DNA from: Mermis nigrescens
Taxonomy: Eukaryota > Nematoda > Enoplea > Mermithida > Mermithidae
Length of the DNA stretch: 64,000 nucleotides
NCBI GenBank assembly: GCA_036768485.1
Contig: JAVLUZ010000154.1
Location: forward strand, 29,145,347 to 29,209,346
Reading direction: 5' to 3'
The notes beneath the pieces were generated by a model, which saw only the letters and a list, made by a program, of their open reading frames with translations, was not told the DNA's origin and did no database searches. Positions 1-11,820 of this stretch are shown here, in pieces (position 1 is the stretch's first letter; each line of letters starts with the position of its first letter). The position numbers and the translations under genes are program-made.

Positions 1-1009
1 ATATACGTCAGTTGGGCGCGCTTGCTTACACTCAGCAGTATTGCAAAGTGGTTTAAACCTAATGTTTATTGTCTTTAAAACATTATGGACTCATTTTTAA
101 ATAAATGTTGAAAGTAATATGGGAGCAATATCAAAATTACGAATCCGACTAAAATATTCTTTACGCTATGTGTTTGTGTAAAGTTTACATTACGTGTTAA
201 CCTTAATTCGATAGACTTGCAGAGACTTTGTAACTGAAGTCAAGAAATTTTCAAGGATTCATATGTGAGACATCAATGAAATGAGTTTGTTTACCCTCAA
301 AAGTAATCTAAAGTGATTTAAAAATTATGTTCAAGTGTCCTTAGAACATTGAAGAGATGTAATTTTGTCTTAAATGGGTTGCATTAAAGTTAAATCTTTC
401 TTAGCCGTGTTTATAATATGTTTCACAAAATCTTGCACATGGAGAGCTATCGTTTAATTGATGTAAATTGCCTGCAAAAGTGGTTTAAAATGAACCAGCA
501 ATCACACTACTGTGCACAGAAGTCGACAAAGATATGCAGCTTTATTGTAATCATGTACATTAATAAGCCGTAAACTGTTAGTATTCTCTACACCTAGTAG
601 TTGTGTAAAGTTTGCACTATTCATTTGTTGTTAATAAGTAGTCTATACTACAAATTTATTTTACTACCAAATCAAAGCGTTAGTGTTCCTTACATTTGAT
701 ATTTGCGTGAAGCTTTTGAATTTTTGCCGAAAAACTTTGCCTTCTAATTTACCAACATCCCGCCTTTTCCATTTTCTTAAAGTTTAAAATCTTTTATAAG
801 TCTCTTAATAATTTAATGGTAGGTTTTAACTTTAAGTTTCTCTTGGTTTACAACTCTCGCTTAGCAAGCTCATTTTTCAAAACTTTTTCATAGTGATCAG
901 ATTAGTCGCGTTTAGTTTGGAATTGGTGGACGGTCGTTATTTTATTACTCGGCTTAAATAAACCAAGTGACTATCTTTTGATTATTTTCTTTATCGCAAA
1001 TTCAAACAC

Positions 1010-1088
1010 CAAATTTTCAATTTGAAAATTGACCCAATTTTCAATTTGAAAATCGATCCAATTTTCAATTTGAAAATTGAAAATTGGG
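1010..1088. repeat. Short tandem palindromic repeat
   Basis: Three to four copies of a unit of about 26 bp built from AATTTTCAATTTGAAAATT, itself self-complementary. It lies inside the mosaic repeat and could form a cruciform. The open frame across it on the minus strand is a by-product of the repeat. Confidence 0.8.
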
Positions 1089-1397
1089 TGTTTTCAATTT
1101 CAAAAGTCACAACACATTGTGCTTGTGTATTGATTGAGTGAGGATTTGCAATGTGAATTCGTTGGTTAAATATTTGTGCTTGATTATAAGTGAACTGCAC
1201 ATTGAGAAGAAATAACTTAATGGTGTTTTAATTTGAAAATGGATGGTGTCAATAAGGTTGTCTTGTTTAAAAAGGATAATGCTGATGTTAAGAACAATAT
1301 TGTTTTCCGCGTTCTTGGACTGTTGTCATTATTGTGGCAGATTACTGATTGTGTTTACTGACTGATGTACTGAAATCACGCTAATTAAAAGTTGTGT

Positions 1398-2164
1398 ACT
1401 AGCAAAGAAAAATGCTCCGATGGAACAAAAAAGATGAATATACTTGGAATTGTGGATTATTATGGATGTAAAAGGAGGGGACTAGGAAAAATCTACCTAA
1501 AGTCGGAAAATCTGCTAAAAATCACACTTTCTCTAAGCAACGCAAAAAATCGATGTATATTCTGCGGCCTCTAAAAAAGTGTCTTGTTTAAATAATGTTC
1601 GAAGTTTCAGATAAGAGTGTATAAACGTAATCTATCAAGGTTACTTTTTTAAATTGCTGGCACCTGATTGATAGAAAACTAAGAGGTATTGTATTTAAAG
1701 TTGTTTTATTTCGTTATGAGCATTATAGCAAGCAAAGCAGGAGTCGATTGATTAGTGCACACAATCGTTTCGGGCATGCTAGTGTATCTACATTTAGTCT
1801 GTTTCAAGTCAACTTACGCGTTTCCTACTGTTTTAAACCAACCATGTCTTCAATTGTCTTCGATGTATGCTATCTCATTCAATTGGCTTGGAAGACTGTT
1901 AGTTTACTTAATATCATTTCCCATAGCTACTGCACTAGCTAACGTGCTGCTGTTTCAATCATTGTTATGGTTGAATATTTGTTTTAATCTGTTGGCCGCA
2001 GAATATACATCGATTTTTTGCGTTGCTTAGAGAAAGTGTGATTTTTAGCAGATTTTCCGACTTTAGGTAGATTTTTCCTAGTCCCCTCCTTTTACATCCA
2101 TAATAATCCACAATTCCAAGTATATTCATCTTTTTTGTTCCATCGGAGCATTTTTCTTTGCTAG
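1398..2164. repeat. Palindromic cassette ending the mosaic repeat (copy 1)
   Basis: Arms of about 170 bp start with ACTAGCAAAGAAAAATGC at 1398 and end with the inverse at 2164, enclosing about 425 bp. The same cassette occurs at 50328-51097, but there the enclosed segment runs the other way while the left flank keeps its orientation. Both orientations lack a credible gene; the 60-91 residue frames are not conserved as protein. Confidence 0.8.
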
Positions 2165-3184
2165 TCAGATATCTTTCGAGTCTTCTATTCCTATTTGTGG
2201 ATAGAAATAGAGTATTTGTGAACCCGAATATTCCGATGGCGTATGAACATATTCACTTCGTCCAGAGGATATTAATTTTTTCCTGTTTCAAATAATATGG
2301 TATATAATAATTTCTTAAAATTATAGAAACCAAATTATAGGATTAAAAAATTTACGCAAATTATTTTAAATCAATTTAGCTCAGATTTTTCTCAGGATGC
2401 GTATTGTTTAGAGCTATCATATATTTTAGTTGCATGGGCCGATCGATGTGCACATTAGATGGTGTAGGTTTAGTACGAAGGTTTCCCATTTCTAGACGGT
2501 CAATTGTAAATTTATGAAAAAGTTATGTAAAAACGAGAATCATGAATACATTATAGTTTATTATGTACTTTTAAGATAAAACGAAAGATAACAGTACAAC
2601 CTTTAGTCTCCTTATTTGTATTTTTACTTGAAAAACTAAATCCGCTTATTAAATACGGGCAACCAAATTTGACTGAGTTGTTAACTCGACTCTTGTTAGT
2701 ACTACTCTACTGAAGTTATTGTGTCTAAACACTGAGGATTTTACGAAAAATCATAGAAAGTGTGCGTTTTTGATTAAATTTTGGTTTCAGAGAGTCGAAT
2801 TTTCGGCACTCCGCAACTTCTTCTTTTTTCGCTTATGTTTTCTTCAATCAAACCAGATTCTTCTCAATTTTTTTAAATTATTTTCCTGTTTTGATGTTTC
2901 AGAAATGACGTGTCCAAAACATAGAAACTGTATTTTTGACGTCTTACCATCGATGTCAGATCCTAAAAAGGCATCTTCAAAATTTTTTTTGTAACCGGTT
3001 CCTAGAATTCTTATGCTGAACACGAATGTTAGGAGCCCTTGTGAAAAATATTCACACTTTTAAAAAAGCTGGAGGACCAGTTCCACAATTCCCCACAACT
3101 ACCCGTCTCTAAATACAAGTGACAAAACTCAGAACTATAAATCGCTTTTGCGTTATAATACACCACTTTCATACTGAGACACCA
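2165..3184. other. Unassigned AT-rich DNA
   Basis: About 1 kb between the mosaic repeat and the segmental duplication. I see no exon, RNA gene or clear repeat. The 91-residue open frame at 2719-2994 has no recognisable domain. Confidence 0.5.
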
Positions 3185-3209
3185 TTGTTATTTATTTTTG
3201 GTAACTCGT

Positions 3210-3473
3210 GATCAAAGGTGTGCAGCACTAAAGTTCAGAGGGGTGCAAGATGTATCCAAAGGTCAAAATATGGTCCTAAAATGACGGTATGGCAAAAAAG
3301 ACCATTTTTCAACGTTTCTCATCGAGCACTATCCATTAGCATCAAAAAATTGCGAAAAAACGAAACAATTCAAAAATTGACTTCTGGGAGGTATTTTACT
3401 TTCTGGGGGAGTATTTTGGTTTCTGGAGGTTGCTTGTATTCCCCCCCGAAACCCTCATGCACATGTATGCTAG
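3210..3473 (-). mobile_element. Small dispersed repeat inserted only in copy 1
   Basis: About 264 bp interrupt sequence that is continuous in copy 2 near 30488. Flanking GTGAT is present on both sides and may be the target duplication. The insert is the reverse complement of a family also seen at 6365-6620, 33345-33610 and 46152-46420, sharing a CAATTTTTTGATGC stretch and C-rich ends. No coding capacity. Confidence 0.6.
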
Positions 3474-4004
3474 TGATTAACGTACGTAGTTCCTACTAGC
3501 CCAAGGTTACCCATTTATTTAAAAAAAGTTTATTACATAAGTTTCGTTCAGAAATATCAGATACTCGTTTTTTTGAACAGGTGGAATAATAAATAAAGCG
3601 TTTTACGTGCGGAACAACGAATAAGTTAAAAAGGTGGTCGGGCAATTTCTAAATAAGGATCTCGTTAAAAACTGTAGAAAATATTGGTGACCGTAATCTG
3701 GTCATCATGACGTCAGTAAAATTTTTGATGACGTCGGCACAATGTGCTTTTCGGAGTTGAATCGATTCACAATGTCGTTGTGCTTTAACTTATTTCCTTT
3801 GCAATAGTATAAAAGAAATAAAACTTTCTACCTTATTCTAAAAAACGATTTAATGCTATTATGTGTTATTGTAAAGAATAAAAAGATTGATTGATTGAAT
3901 AGAATAAAATAATATTAATTTGTTGACTTTTAATTTTCTTCTACACTTAATGCTGATGATGCAAAGCAGATTTTTACTTTTAATTTTCGAAAATTTGTTT
4001 TTTT

Positions 4005-4100
4005 TGTTCGTGTGAGTGAGTGAGTGAGTGAGTGAGTGTGAGTGTTGTATGTGGGTGTAAGCGTTTTTATGTATGTATTGTATGTGTGTGTGTTTGTCTT
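4005..4100. repeat. GAGT/TGTG simple repeat
   Basis: A run of GAGT units followed by TGTG-rich sequence. A related but diverged version is in copy 2 of the duplication at about 31022-31115. Simple repeat only. Confidence 0.75.
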
Positions 4101-6364
4101 GTATGGAATCTGTCTAGAGTGCTTTCCGTATAGAGCATATAATAGAAAAAGGCCAACTTTATTGGCTTTTAAATTAATAATAAGAATATTATTCACATTA
4201 TTTAAGTAGATTTACTTCCTATTTTCTGTCACCAGAAATGATATTCGGGCAAAATTTTTACAGTGAATTTTTTAGTTTTTAAACTCCTTCGAATTTTTTT
4301 AAAGAAATCGAGAAATTTCGACTAGGTAAATTTAGAATTAGGGCCGAAAATGCTGCAAAGGGAAGTTTCAGTAATCCTTTTTTTACCCAAAACTATAATT
4401 TCTCATGATTGAATCAGTGTAATTGTACTTATTGGTAACGAATAACCTATGCGGATCCATAAAAGTTTCATGAAACATTTTTCAAAGTCTAGCTTGATTG
4501 TTCCATCCAGAATTTCGATAACAATTTACGAAAAACTGATGAAAGCGATTTTATCACTCGCAATCATCCATCCTGCCCTCTAAGCGACTTATTTTGGTGC
4601 ATGAGTTTTTGAAAAATTTTTTTATATATAATTTTGCAGGTTCATAAAACTTCATTTAGACATGCTTTTGAGTGAGTTCTCTGAATGGTCTCTAAAACTC
4701 GAAAAAAGCTCCCACCCTCCGTCCCCCATAGAAATTATAGAGATCTAGAAAAGCTCGAAAGTTTTTGCTTTTTTATGCCTTTATGACCTTTTAGCTCGAA
4801 AGTATGAAAAGTATTTTTCGAATTATTCGATTATATCTTGTCAATTTTATGTTAGAATTGTTTCGGCTTTTCAAAAGCGTCTCTAAATTGCGTTTTTACG
4901 CTTACCTATCACAATTCAAGCCCAAAAAACATTGCGAAAATTTTTTCCAACTAGTTCTCCGAATAATTATATCGCAGTAATACGCGAGTTTTAGAGAAAA
5001 AAATGTTCGCTCCTCATTTTTTCAATCAAGTAATACCTATGCAATGTCGATAAGATTTGATGAAATCTAAAAATTGTACCAACCAACAACAAAGAACGAA
5101 CACGCGATCAAGCGCTAAGCTCGACTGATTTCAAGTACAGAATGAGATTAGCTCAAGTGAAACGCTTCCGCTATTATAATTTGTTGAAACATTGTCTCCG
5201 CTTAGGTAAGTTTTGAAGCATCCAAAATTTTCGAACAGTTAAAAAACTCTTGATCAATGATACCGCGTTTTTTATTACAAAATTTCGCTATTTGCACAAT
5301 TTTTGTGAAAAATAGATTTATTTACAAACAGGTATACGTAGTAAACGCCTAATCGTGAAGAATTTGTTATTTTGAAACGGAAGGCGGCTCATGCGTAACA
5401 ATCATTCTTTGACGGATTGAATCACGCGGTATCGTCGAGGTCATTTCGACAACTGAACACGTGGCTTTTTTGTATAAAACACAAAATTTTAAACCAACCT
5501 GGCAGAGATTTCCACGTTATCGCGGATTACGGTCGATTTATTTTTGGAGTATTGCGTTCTTCTGAAAATTTCATTCTGCAATATAACTACAGTAGTAAGC
5601 GGACTTTTGAATTTCATAATAGAAATGAGAAATTTTCCAAATAGTAGGCTGAAATGATAAAAAATCAAAAACTATCGGTAAGATGCCTAAAAATGATCAG
5701 AAACGTTGGAATAACGCAGTTTTTACGGAATTTTAGTCATTATATCAGTTTCTGGGTCATTTTGGTCATTTTGGCCCGAAAGCATCTGTCGTTCTAAAGC
5801 AGCGCAATAGAGTTCCTCTATTTTTTATTTACAATAATGAGGGCTTTGCACGTTTAGGCTCCTTGACAGTTCTCAGTTTTAGAAATAAAAGCAGTGTGCA
5901 CATGTTCCTCTGCTTGGAATGAAACGAATGTTTCTTTCCAAAAAAATGTGTTCAAAAAAATATGACAGAAATCTGTGGTGCTTAAAAATCAGGATTATGT
6001 TATCAGATGAGGCCAGATTCTTGTCCAAATAAAATTATGATCACAGTAGGGGGAGATAAGAATTTCAAAATTGAGATGAAAGTTAAAATTTTGATTTATT
6101 ATACATAATAAAATCGTTAAAAATTACCAAAAATTTAATTCCAGGGATCTGGATACTCGATTTTCATTTCAATTTCTTCCCAGTCTTCCATACTCATGTG
6201 TGCCCAAACTAATTAGAATTATTCATTTGTTCTTTTGATCCGTTTTCGTCCCCGACTTCCATTATTTCACTGTAAAATTTTAATTCAATTTACGTCTCGG
6301 AAAGATTCAAGAAGCGAAAAGAGTGACAGTGATCACTCGATTCACTCTACGATATTCATATTTC

Positions 6365-6620
6365 GAGGGAGCATACCTGGGCGTGGGAGTTTGGGGGTAT
6401 GCTACCCCGATAAATCAAAATACACCAACCAGAAACCAACATAACCCTCCAGTATTCAATTTTTCAAAATTTTTCTTGTTTTTCTCGCAATTTTTTGATG
6501 CCAATGGATAGCGCTCGATGAGAAACGTTGAAAAATGGTGTGTTTTCGCTATACCGCCATTTTTAAGGTCATTGTTTTACCTTTGAAGAAATCTTGCACC
6601 CCACCAGAACTTTGATACCG
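6365..6620 (+). repeat. Dispersed GGGCGTGGG repeat upstream of AKH-like exon
   Basis: Begins with a GGGCGTGGGAGTTTGGGG stretch and ends in a C/G-rich segment near 6615. It matches 33345-33610 (duplicated copy), 46152-46420 and, inverted, 3210-3473. It ends only about 100 bp before the AKH-like start codon, so it lies in the presumed promoter or 5' UTR region. Confidence 0.6.
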
Positions 6621-6716
6621 CCCTTATGGGGGAGTGTTTTAAATGATAGAATTTCCATTTTTACTTATAGGATATCCATTTTTCCTGCTTAATTTGTCCA
6701 GTGTATTTCAATTACA

Positions 6717-6920
6717 ATGATCAAGTTACGTTTCACGACCGTTGTTCTGATCATGTTTGCTCTGACTACCGTGCAAATCGGCTATGCACAGTTAAACTTT
6801 AGTGCCGGTTGGGGCAAGAGGGCAGCCGGTTGGCCTACTATATCAGACCGGCGAATTTCCCCGAAATTTTACAGCCAATTGAAATCGAATTCGTTGCGAG
6901 AATTGGTCGAAAGATATGCG
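6717..6920 (+). CDS. Akh: AKH/RPCH-type neuropeptide precursor, exon 1 (copy 1)
   Basis: Secreted peptide-hormone precursor. Residues 1-24 form a hydrophobic signal peptide ending IGYA. Residues 25-32 are QLNFSAGW, then Gly33 as amide donor and the dibasic Lys34-Arg35 cleavage site. The expected product is an N-terminally cyclised, C-terminally amidated octapeptide. AKH/RPCH family peptides have Gln1, Phe4 and Trp8, all present, and mobilise energy stores or pigment through a G-protein-coupled receptor. The frame after Ala68 meets a plausible donor (GCG followed by GTAATT at 6921), so the stretch reading on to 6998 is probably intron. The precursor-related region starts AAGWP. The start is the first Met before the signal peptide. 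A near-identical exon lies at 33690. Confident on identity; expression of either copy is unknown. Confidence 0.88.
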
Positions 6921-7849
6921 GTAATTTATAGTTTTTGCAACGACTATAAGAGTGAACTGAGGAGCCTGGATGGGGCTGAAAATTCAAAAAAATCGTAAAA
7001 AGGTCAAAACTTAAATTCTTAGGGTCTACCATAATTTGCGTGGGGGGGGGTTTCAGAATCTCAGTGTCTTTATCTCCTACCAATTAAGACTGTGTGAAGT
7101 CCACTAATCATCCTACTATAAAACTCATTGAATGCACGCAACTCCGGTAAAAATTCTGCTAGTTTGTCAAGTGATATGATTCAGAAATTGTGCCTTTTTC
7201 ACGTACAAAATTGAATCGATTAAGATTTAAGAAACGAACAGTTCATATCATCGGCATAACTTATTGGTGACGCGGCCATTTTGGCCAAAATCTCTTTAGA
7301 ATTTCAAGCGACATTCCGTTTTCTACTAGCGTATTGACTTTGCGTGAGACATATGATTGGGAAATATTTTTAAAAAAATGTTTTTTCGGACAAGTGCATG
7401 AAAAGGCGCAAATTCGGATAATCTAAAAACTCACAGTTGTGTGGTTCGTTCCAAGCTTTCAAATTCATGCAATAGAGCAGTTATTATTCACAAGCTGTCT
7501 GTCGGGCTTAGTTCTCTTTTTCTACTGTCTTAAGCCGTATTTTTGTTTAAAATTATTAAATTTAATGATGTCTAGAAAATAGCATGAGAGATATGTCGTG
7601 GGGTTAACTAGTCAGCTGAAAATACCTAGAAACTTTTAGCAGGACTCTGGATTAGATTATTAGAGAAAAAATTAAGATTTTTGTTCTGATCGTAATTTTT
7701 ACCACCACTGTTGTAAGTGTGCGCTGGATAGCCTCGTTACAGATATGGTTTTCTTTTAGATGAAAACAGTGGGGAAAAATCTGCAAATGTGTAGTAAAAA
7801 TAAAAAGTTATTTGTTGGAAAAATTAGTATTTATTAAAAAAATAGGTAG

Positions 7850-8104
7850 AAAACTTTTTTACGCAATTCTATGACCAAACAATTGAATTTTTTCGTGTCT
7901 GTGCTGCGTCATATTGAAAAATGGCTTGAATTTGCACACAATCATTCAATATGTATTATGAGTAAGAAATTCGAAAGTAGAAAAATTAACCAATTTCGCT
8001 CATTGTTGCGGGCTAAGCTCAGTCTTACTACTTCAATAATTTCGGAAAGCACGAAACTTGCTTTTGCTTCAATTTCAAATTTTGTATCAAGTTTAAATTT
8101 TTAA
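7850..8104 (+). CDS. Candidate exon 2 of AKH-like gene (copy 1)
   Basis: An open stretch from a TAG acceptor at 7847-7849 to a TAA stop at 8104, in the phase needed to join exon 1 (phase 0). It would add 84 residues, including an amphipathic segment reading VLRHIEKWLEF and a single Cys. Crustacean RPCH precursors end with a related-peptide domain having an amphipathic helix and two Cys, so the fit is only partial. The copy at 36135-36389 is also fully open in the same frame, with a few substitutions including Met to Leu and Ser to Asn. The acceptor has a weak pyrimidine tract. It may be chance open sequence in a recent duplication. Confidence 0.38.
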   Translation, partial: KTFLRNSMTKQLNFFVSVLRHIEKWLEFAHNHSICIMSKKFESRKINQFRSLLRAKLSLTTSIISESTKLAFASISNFVSSLNF

Positions 8105-8825
8105 TTTTTAATATTTTGTGAATAATTCATGTAACACTATAAACATTGCGTTACCAAATGCTAAAACTCCAACCAGTTTATCTTCTCAGAGAACAACAAA
8201 TACATGTAAATGTTGATTTTCTTTTCATTTCAAGTAGGATAATTCTCTCAGTTCGCCTCTTCTTTGTTAGATAAGTCAAAAAGATTACTTATTTTCGCAA
8301 ATTGTTAAATGTTTCTTGTTTAATCTTCTAGGTTTACAAATTTCACCTTTACATTTTCAATCATTTTCTTTCAATTTAGGAAAGTGCATAGAAAATGATG
8401 CATCAGAAAAGGTGCAACTGATTTGTTTCATCGATTGGAGGAGATAAGAATCAAAAGCATGATATATAAAGCATCAGGTTGAATGCGAGTTTGTACATAG
8501 ACAATTGTGCATGTTTGTAATAAAGGCATATTAATAAGAAGAGCTATAACGTTTGAATTTGAGTGTTACCTTATGCACCTACGCTTGAAGCTCTTGTATT
8601 TATAATGATTGTACTTTTATCTTGTATATCGTATGAAAACTTATTTATACGTGCGTATGATGCCTGAAAATATGAGAATATGTATTAAATATTTTTGGAA
8701 CTAGTCTATGTATATAAGTCACTGATTGACTATTTCTAACATAACAATCAATATCTAATAAATAATGCAAGAGATCTTTTCGTCAAGAAAGCGAGCGAAT
8801 TGCCTAAGCCAAAGATTATTAGCCG

Positions 8826-8960
8826 CTTGACCCACCGTCCCGCTAGACCCACTTTTTCGTCTCGCTAGACCCACCACATGCATAATGAGGTGTCTCACTA
8901 GATTCACCATTCTGCGACCGTCCCGCTAGTCCCACTGTCTCGGAAGACCCACCCGAAAAA
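8826..8960 (-). repeat. GTGGGTCTAGCGGGAC-type array (copy 1)
   Basis: Several degenerate head-to-tail units of GTGGGTCTAGCGGGAC, read on the minus strand. The same array occurs at 37075-37220 in the duplicated segment and, in opposite orientation, at 29868-30025. It sits directly outside the left end of DIRS element X. Confidence 0.75.
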
Positions 8961-9352
8961 ATGAAGACTACATGTGAAATATAAGATTTTGCTAAGCCAT
9001 ATTGGCTGATGTGAAATCTATATTCCACTAACAAACAAATTAGACTTTACATATGCAGTGTTCATTCTCTTTAACTAAATACAGCTCGTTGTAAGCGTAT
9101 AAGGCGAAGCTTGCTCACGCCCAAACAGCATTAGTTAGGTACATAACTCAGTGTTCATGAAAGCGAGTAAACTTTAATAAAAGCGCAAGAAGAAGTGATC
9201 AAAAGAATTTGATTTATCACGTGCGAACGTGTTACAAGATAAGCGCATAAAGGGGATCTAAAACGAAATACTGAGACTAAGTAATATACAGTGCGCTGAA
9301 GAAAAAAACAGATCCCGGTCGATGAATGAGAGTTGAGCATGATCAACTTGTC

Positions 9353-9545
9353 TTAAGTCCTTCTAGCCTTCGTTGGGTTGTATTTCCAAAAACCGCGATT
9401 GTTGCGACGACCTCGCGTCTGGTTGAATTTGCTGCCGCGTCCTTGAGGCTTTCTTGTAGGGAATGTGATAAAATTTTGGGTAACGGGAGGGTGGGCATAT
9501 GTAAAGTCTAATTTGTTTGTTAGTGGAATATAGATTTCACGTCAG
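9353..9545 (-). other. RG-rich short open frame after the ICR of element X
   Basis: Minus-strand frame open from near the internal complementary region to a TAA at 9353. Its last half reads with repeated Arg-Gly and Arg-Arg-Asn groups (for example TRGRRNNRGFW). Element A has a similarly placed, shorter RG-rich frame at 12480-12572. RG-rich tails are typical of nucleic-acid-binding Gag proteins. Whether it is translated, spliced or chance is not resolved. Confidence 0.35.
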
Positions 9546-9612
9546 CCAATATGGCTTAGCAAAATCTTATATTCCACTACACAAACAAATTAGACTTTAC
9601 ATATGCATGTTC
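9495..9612. repeat. Internal complementary region (ICR) of element X
   Basis: Inverted-repeat block in which the complement of the left terminus (starting AATATAAGATTTTGC at 8978) is fused to the right-terminus sequence CCACTACACAAACA through ATT at 9571-9573. This is the signature of DIRS-1-type elements, where the ICR templates the junction of a circular cDNA. Confidence 0.8.
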
Positions 9613-9639
9613 AAAGCGTTTGCATACTTTTTGTGAGAG

Positions 9640-10708
9640 GACGACATTAGCATGCATATTTGGAATTATCTTCAATATTTTGATTATAAATTTTGGAAAA
9701 AGTAGATTTGTGAGACCAGTTAGCACCTTTCAAAATATCTGAAATACTCAGCCCGCTTTTTGCGGCTTTTGAAGAAGAAGCTGATTGAACGGAGTGGGCC
9801 TTAAATTTATCGCAATCAATTTCTGCTAGTTTAAGTGTTTCTTGAACCTATCTTGAAACCGATGTCGTTTTTATTCCGTTATATGGTTTGATGAAAGATA
9901 GAAACAAGTTTGTTTTGGTGAGTTTTAGTCATTTCGGGTACCATAAACGAAATATAATTATCGAAAATTCGCATATAATTCACATCTAATTTTGAAAACC
10001 CGGAACACGTTTGGGGGCTAAACAAGGCCAACAACATAACGGTTTTAAACGATAGTAATTTTCGGTTTGTTACGTGACTAAAATCAGCTTCATCGAGATA
10101 ATATAATCCTTTCAAAAAATTTATTATTATGTCAATGTCCCACGTGTCGGCATAGCGAAGTAGAGGAGGGTCAGCACAAAAAATACCTTTCATGACGCGT
10201 GGTAAAAGATGATGACTCTTGAAAGTTTCGTTAAATTCGCGAAGAAATGCACACACAGCGCTTCGCGTTCCTGGGATGGTTCGATATTTATACCCTAAAT
10301 TATATAGGTCGGCAAGGAAGTTACCTACATCTACTGTAAATGCGCGAAGCGGATTAATTTTCCGCTCAGTACACCAGCTATGCCATTTATTGATGGCCGT
10401 ATTGTAGTGCTTTTTGGTACCTGGTGCCCAAGATTGTAAAACAAGGTCGAAGGCTGACCTTGATAATGCTCGGGCCGACCATGCTTGCCCGATACTTTCC
10501 GGGCTGATGATCTAAGGCTGCCGTTGCTTATGAGCGGATGAGATTGGCCTGTTGAGCTCTCTAGAATTTTTTGTGATGTGGAAGGAGGATGGGATTTTTG
10601 ACCGCTAGGGACAACAGTAGGGGCCATCATGGTTGAGTTGGCCACACAGGAGCGATTATTAGCAGATCGCACCTTTCCGCGCAGATTTTGCGCAGAGTCG
10701 TGACACAA
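9640..10708 (-). pseudogene. Tyrosine recombinase of element X, frameshifted
   Basis: Homologous to the intact recombinase of element A. The C-terminal HxxR block (AHSVRSAS form) and the final Tyr region are readable in the duplicate copy at 37917-38273; here the frame breaks near 9850-9880. The first catalytic Arg, in the SPQRASE context of element A, is replaced: X reads SPQTCSG in both copies. The loss therefore predates the segmental duplication. Non-functional. Confidence 0.8.
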
Positions 10709-11653
10709 TGCAAAATGGCGGAAACGCGTACAGCCCTATAGTAGGTTTTCCCATGAAAAACTGAACGCATCGATGAACTGAGCGTCTGGGTCGGGGCGCC
10801 AAGAGACGAATTTTGGCAACTGAGCGTTGCTTCGGTCTGAAAATAGATCGATTCTTAGTGGACCCATCTCTCGTTGTAAATTATCAAATATTAACGAATT
10901 AAGTTTCTAGTTAGAGCTATCAGAGTGCGCCCGCGAGGCCTCATCTACTCGTTAGTTTTGGCAACCGGGCAAAAAAATGTGCTTGCAGATTAACCTGCCT
11001 ATCGAGACACCAGCTCCAAATCCGCACTGCAGTATCGCATAAAAAGGTGTTTTTTGTGCAACCCAGTTTATTTAAATAAGCTATGGAAACAGGATAATAC
11101 AAGATAAGAGAGACAGTTAGTTGTTTTAAAGCAATTTTTTGCGAATATTTTCAAAGCAAAAAATGCTGCTAATAGTTCTTTACAATTAATACGCAAGGGT
11201 AGTTCGTCTGTTTTCCAGACTCCAGATGCAGACTCATTATTGCAGTAAGCACCCCATCCCGTGTTGGATGCGTCCAAAAATAGTTAGACTGCTGTCAGGG
11301 GGTACAATATCACGACCGTTCCGATTTCTTAGCTGTTTTACCCACATAATTAATTCACTTTTCGCGTTCACTGAAAAAATGCAAGGCGCGCTATAAGACC
11401 TGTGATCTGGAATGCTACCAATCAAACACAGTTGGAGATGGCAGCTGAATAAATGAGCCTGAATTATTGCTTGACTGACTGAAGTGAAATGGCCTAAAAG
11501 TGTGGCCAAGTCTCTCGCTATAACGAAATTTGCCCGTAAGCATATGTTACACATGTTAATTATTTTGCTTATTTTTTCTTCGGGAACGTAAAACTGCATT
11601 GAAGATGAGTCTACGGAGAAACCGAGAAACGTGATAGCCTGTGTGGGCTCAGT
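10709..11653 (-). pseudogene. RT C-terminal part and RNase H of element X, broken
   Basis: Minus-strand fragments include an RNase H block reading MDASNTGWGAYC with a downstream Lys-Glu-Leu (CKELLAAFFAL), and a linker starting MQFYVPEEKI. They resume the RT reading exactly where element A interrupts it: the RT N-half ends in an INEEKS motif at about 27674. Frameshifts separate 11068-11277 from 11237-11599. Confidence 0.75.
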
Positions 11654-11820
11654 AATAAAAGATTCTACAAGGCCTCTTGAGGCCGATGTGAAATCATTAT
11701 TGTACCTCTGCTATACTAAGACTTAACTCAGTGCTTGTTCCCCGAGTAGGCGTGGTTTATAGCTCGTTAAAAGCTATTTAGCTATACCTGCTTCAGTGTT
11801 CACGAGAGCTAGTACTTACG
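11654..11820. repeat. Left inverted terminal repeat of element A
   Basis: Contains a GGCCTCTTGAGGCC palindrome near 11678 and then sequence (CTGCTATACTAAGACTTAA onward) that is the inverse of the right end at 26800-26890 plus 27652-27670. The outer ~50 bases are unique to this end, as expected for DIRS elements. Confidence 0.85.

Larger units (their letters stand above)
1..2164 (+). repeat. Mosaic dispersed repeat, copy 1 (cut by window edge)
   Basis: The block matches 47036-51097 (same orientation) and 59828-61625 (reverse). Shared marks are recurring imperfect palindromes of the form GTGTAAAGTTTACAC, for example near 173 and 602, spaced by unrelated AT-rich sequence. A stretch at 1250-1397 is nearly the same as 50180-50327. 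The right end is the palindromic cassette at 1398-2164, after which similarity between copies stops. No transposase or polymerase is visible. The class is unknown; the right end reads CTAG followed by T, as in Helitrons, but I see no convincing 5' end. Confidence 0.7.
3185..10216 (+). repeat. Segmental duplication, copy 1
   Basis: Aligns collinearly with 30458-38478. It contains an AKH-like gene, a GTGGGTCTAGCGGGAC-type array and the 3' part of DIRS element X. Similarity ends at GATGATGAC (10216 here, 38478 there), within the tyrosine recombinase of X, so X was inserted before the duplication. Copy 1 alone has an insertion at about 3210-3473. Copy 1 lacks the Helitron found in copy 2. Confidence 0.85.

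Noticed and set aside
5417..5644. 75-residue frame in segmental duplication copy 1
   Set aside because: The equivalent region of copy 2 near 32390 is frameshifted and no domain is visible.
6838..7083. Minus-strand frame across AKH exon 1
   Set aside because: Shadow of the hormone exon on the other strand.
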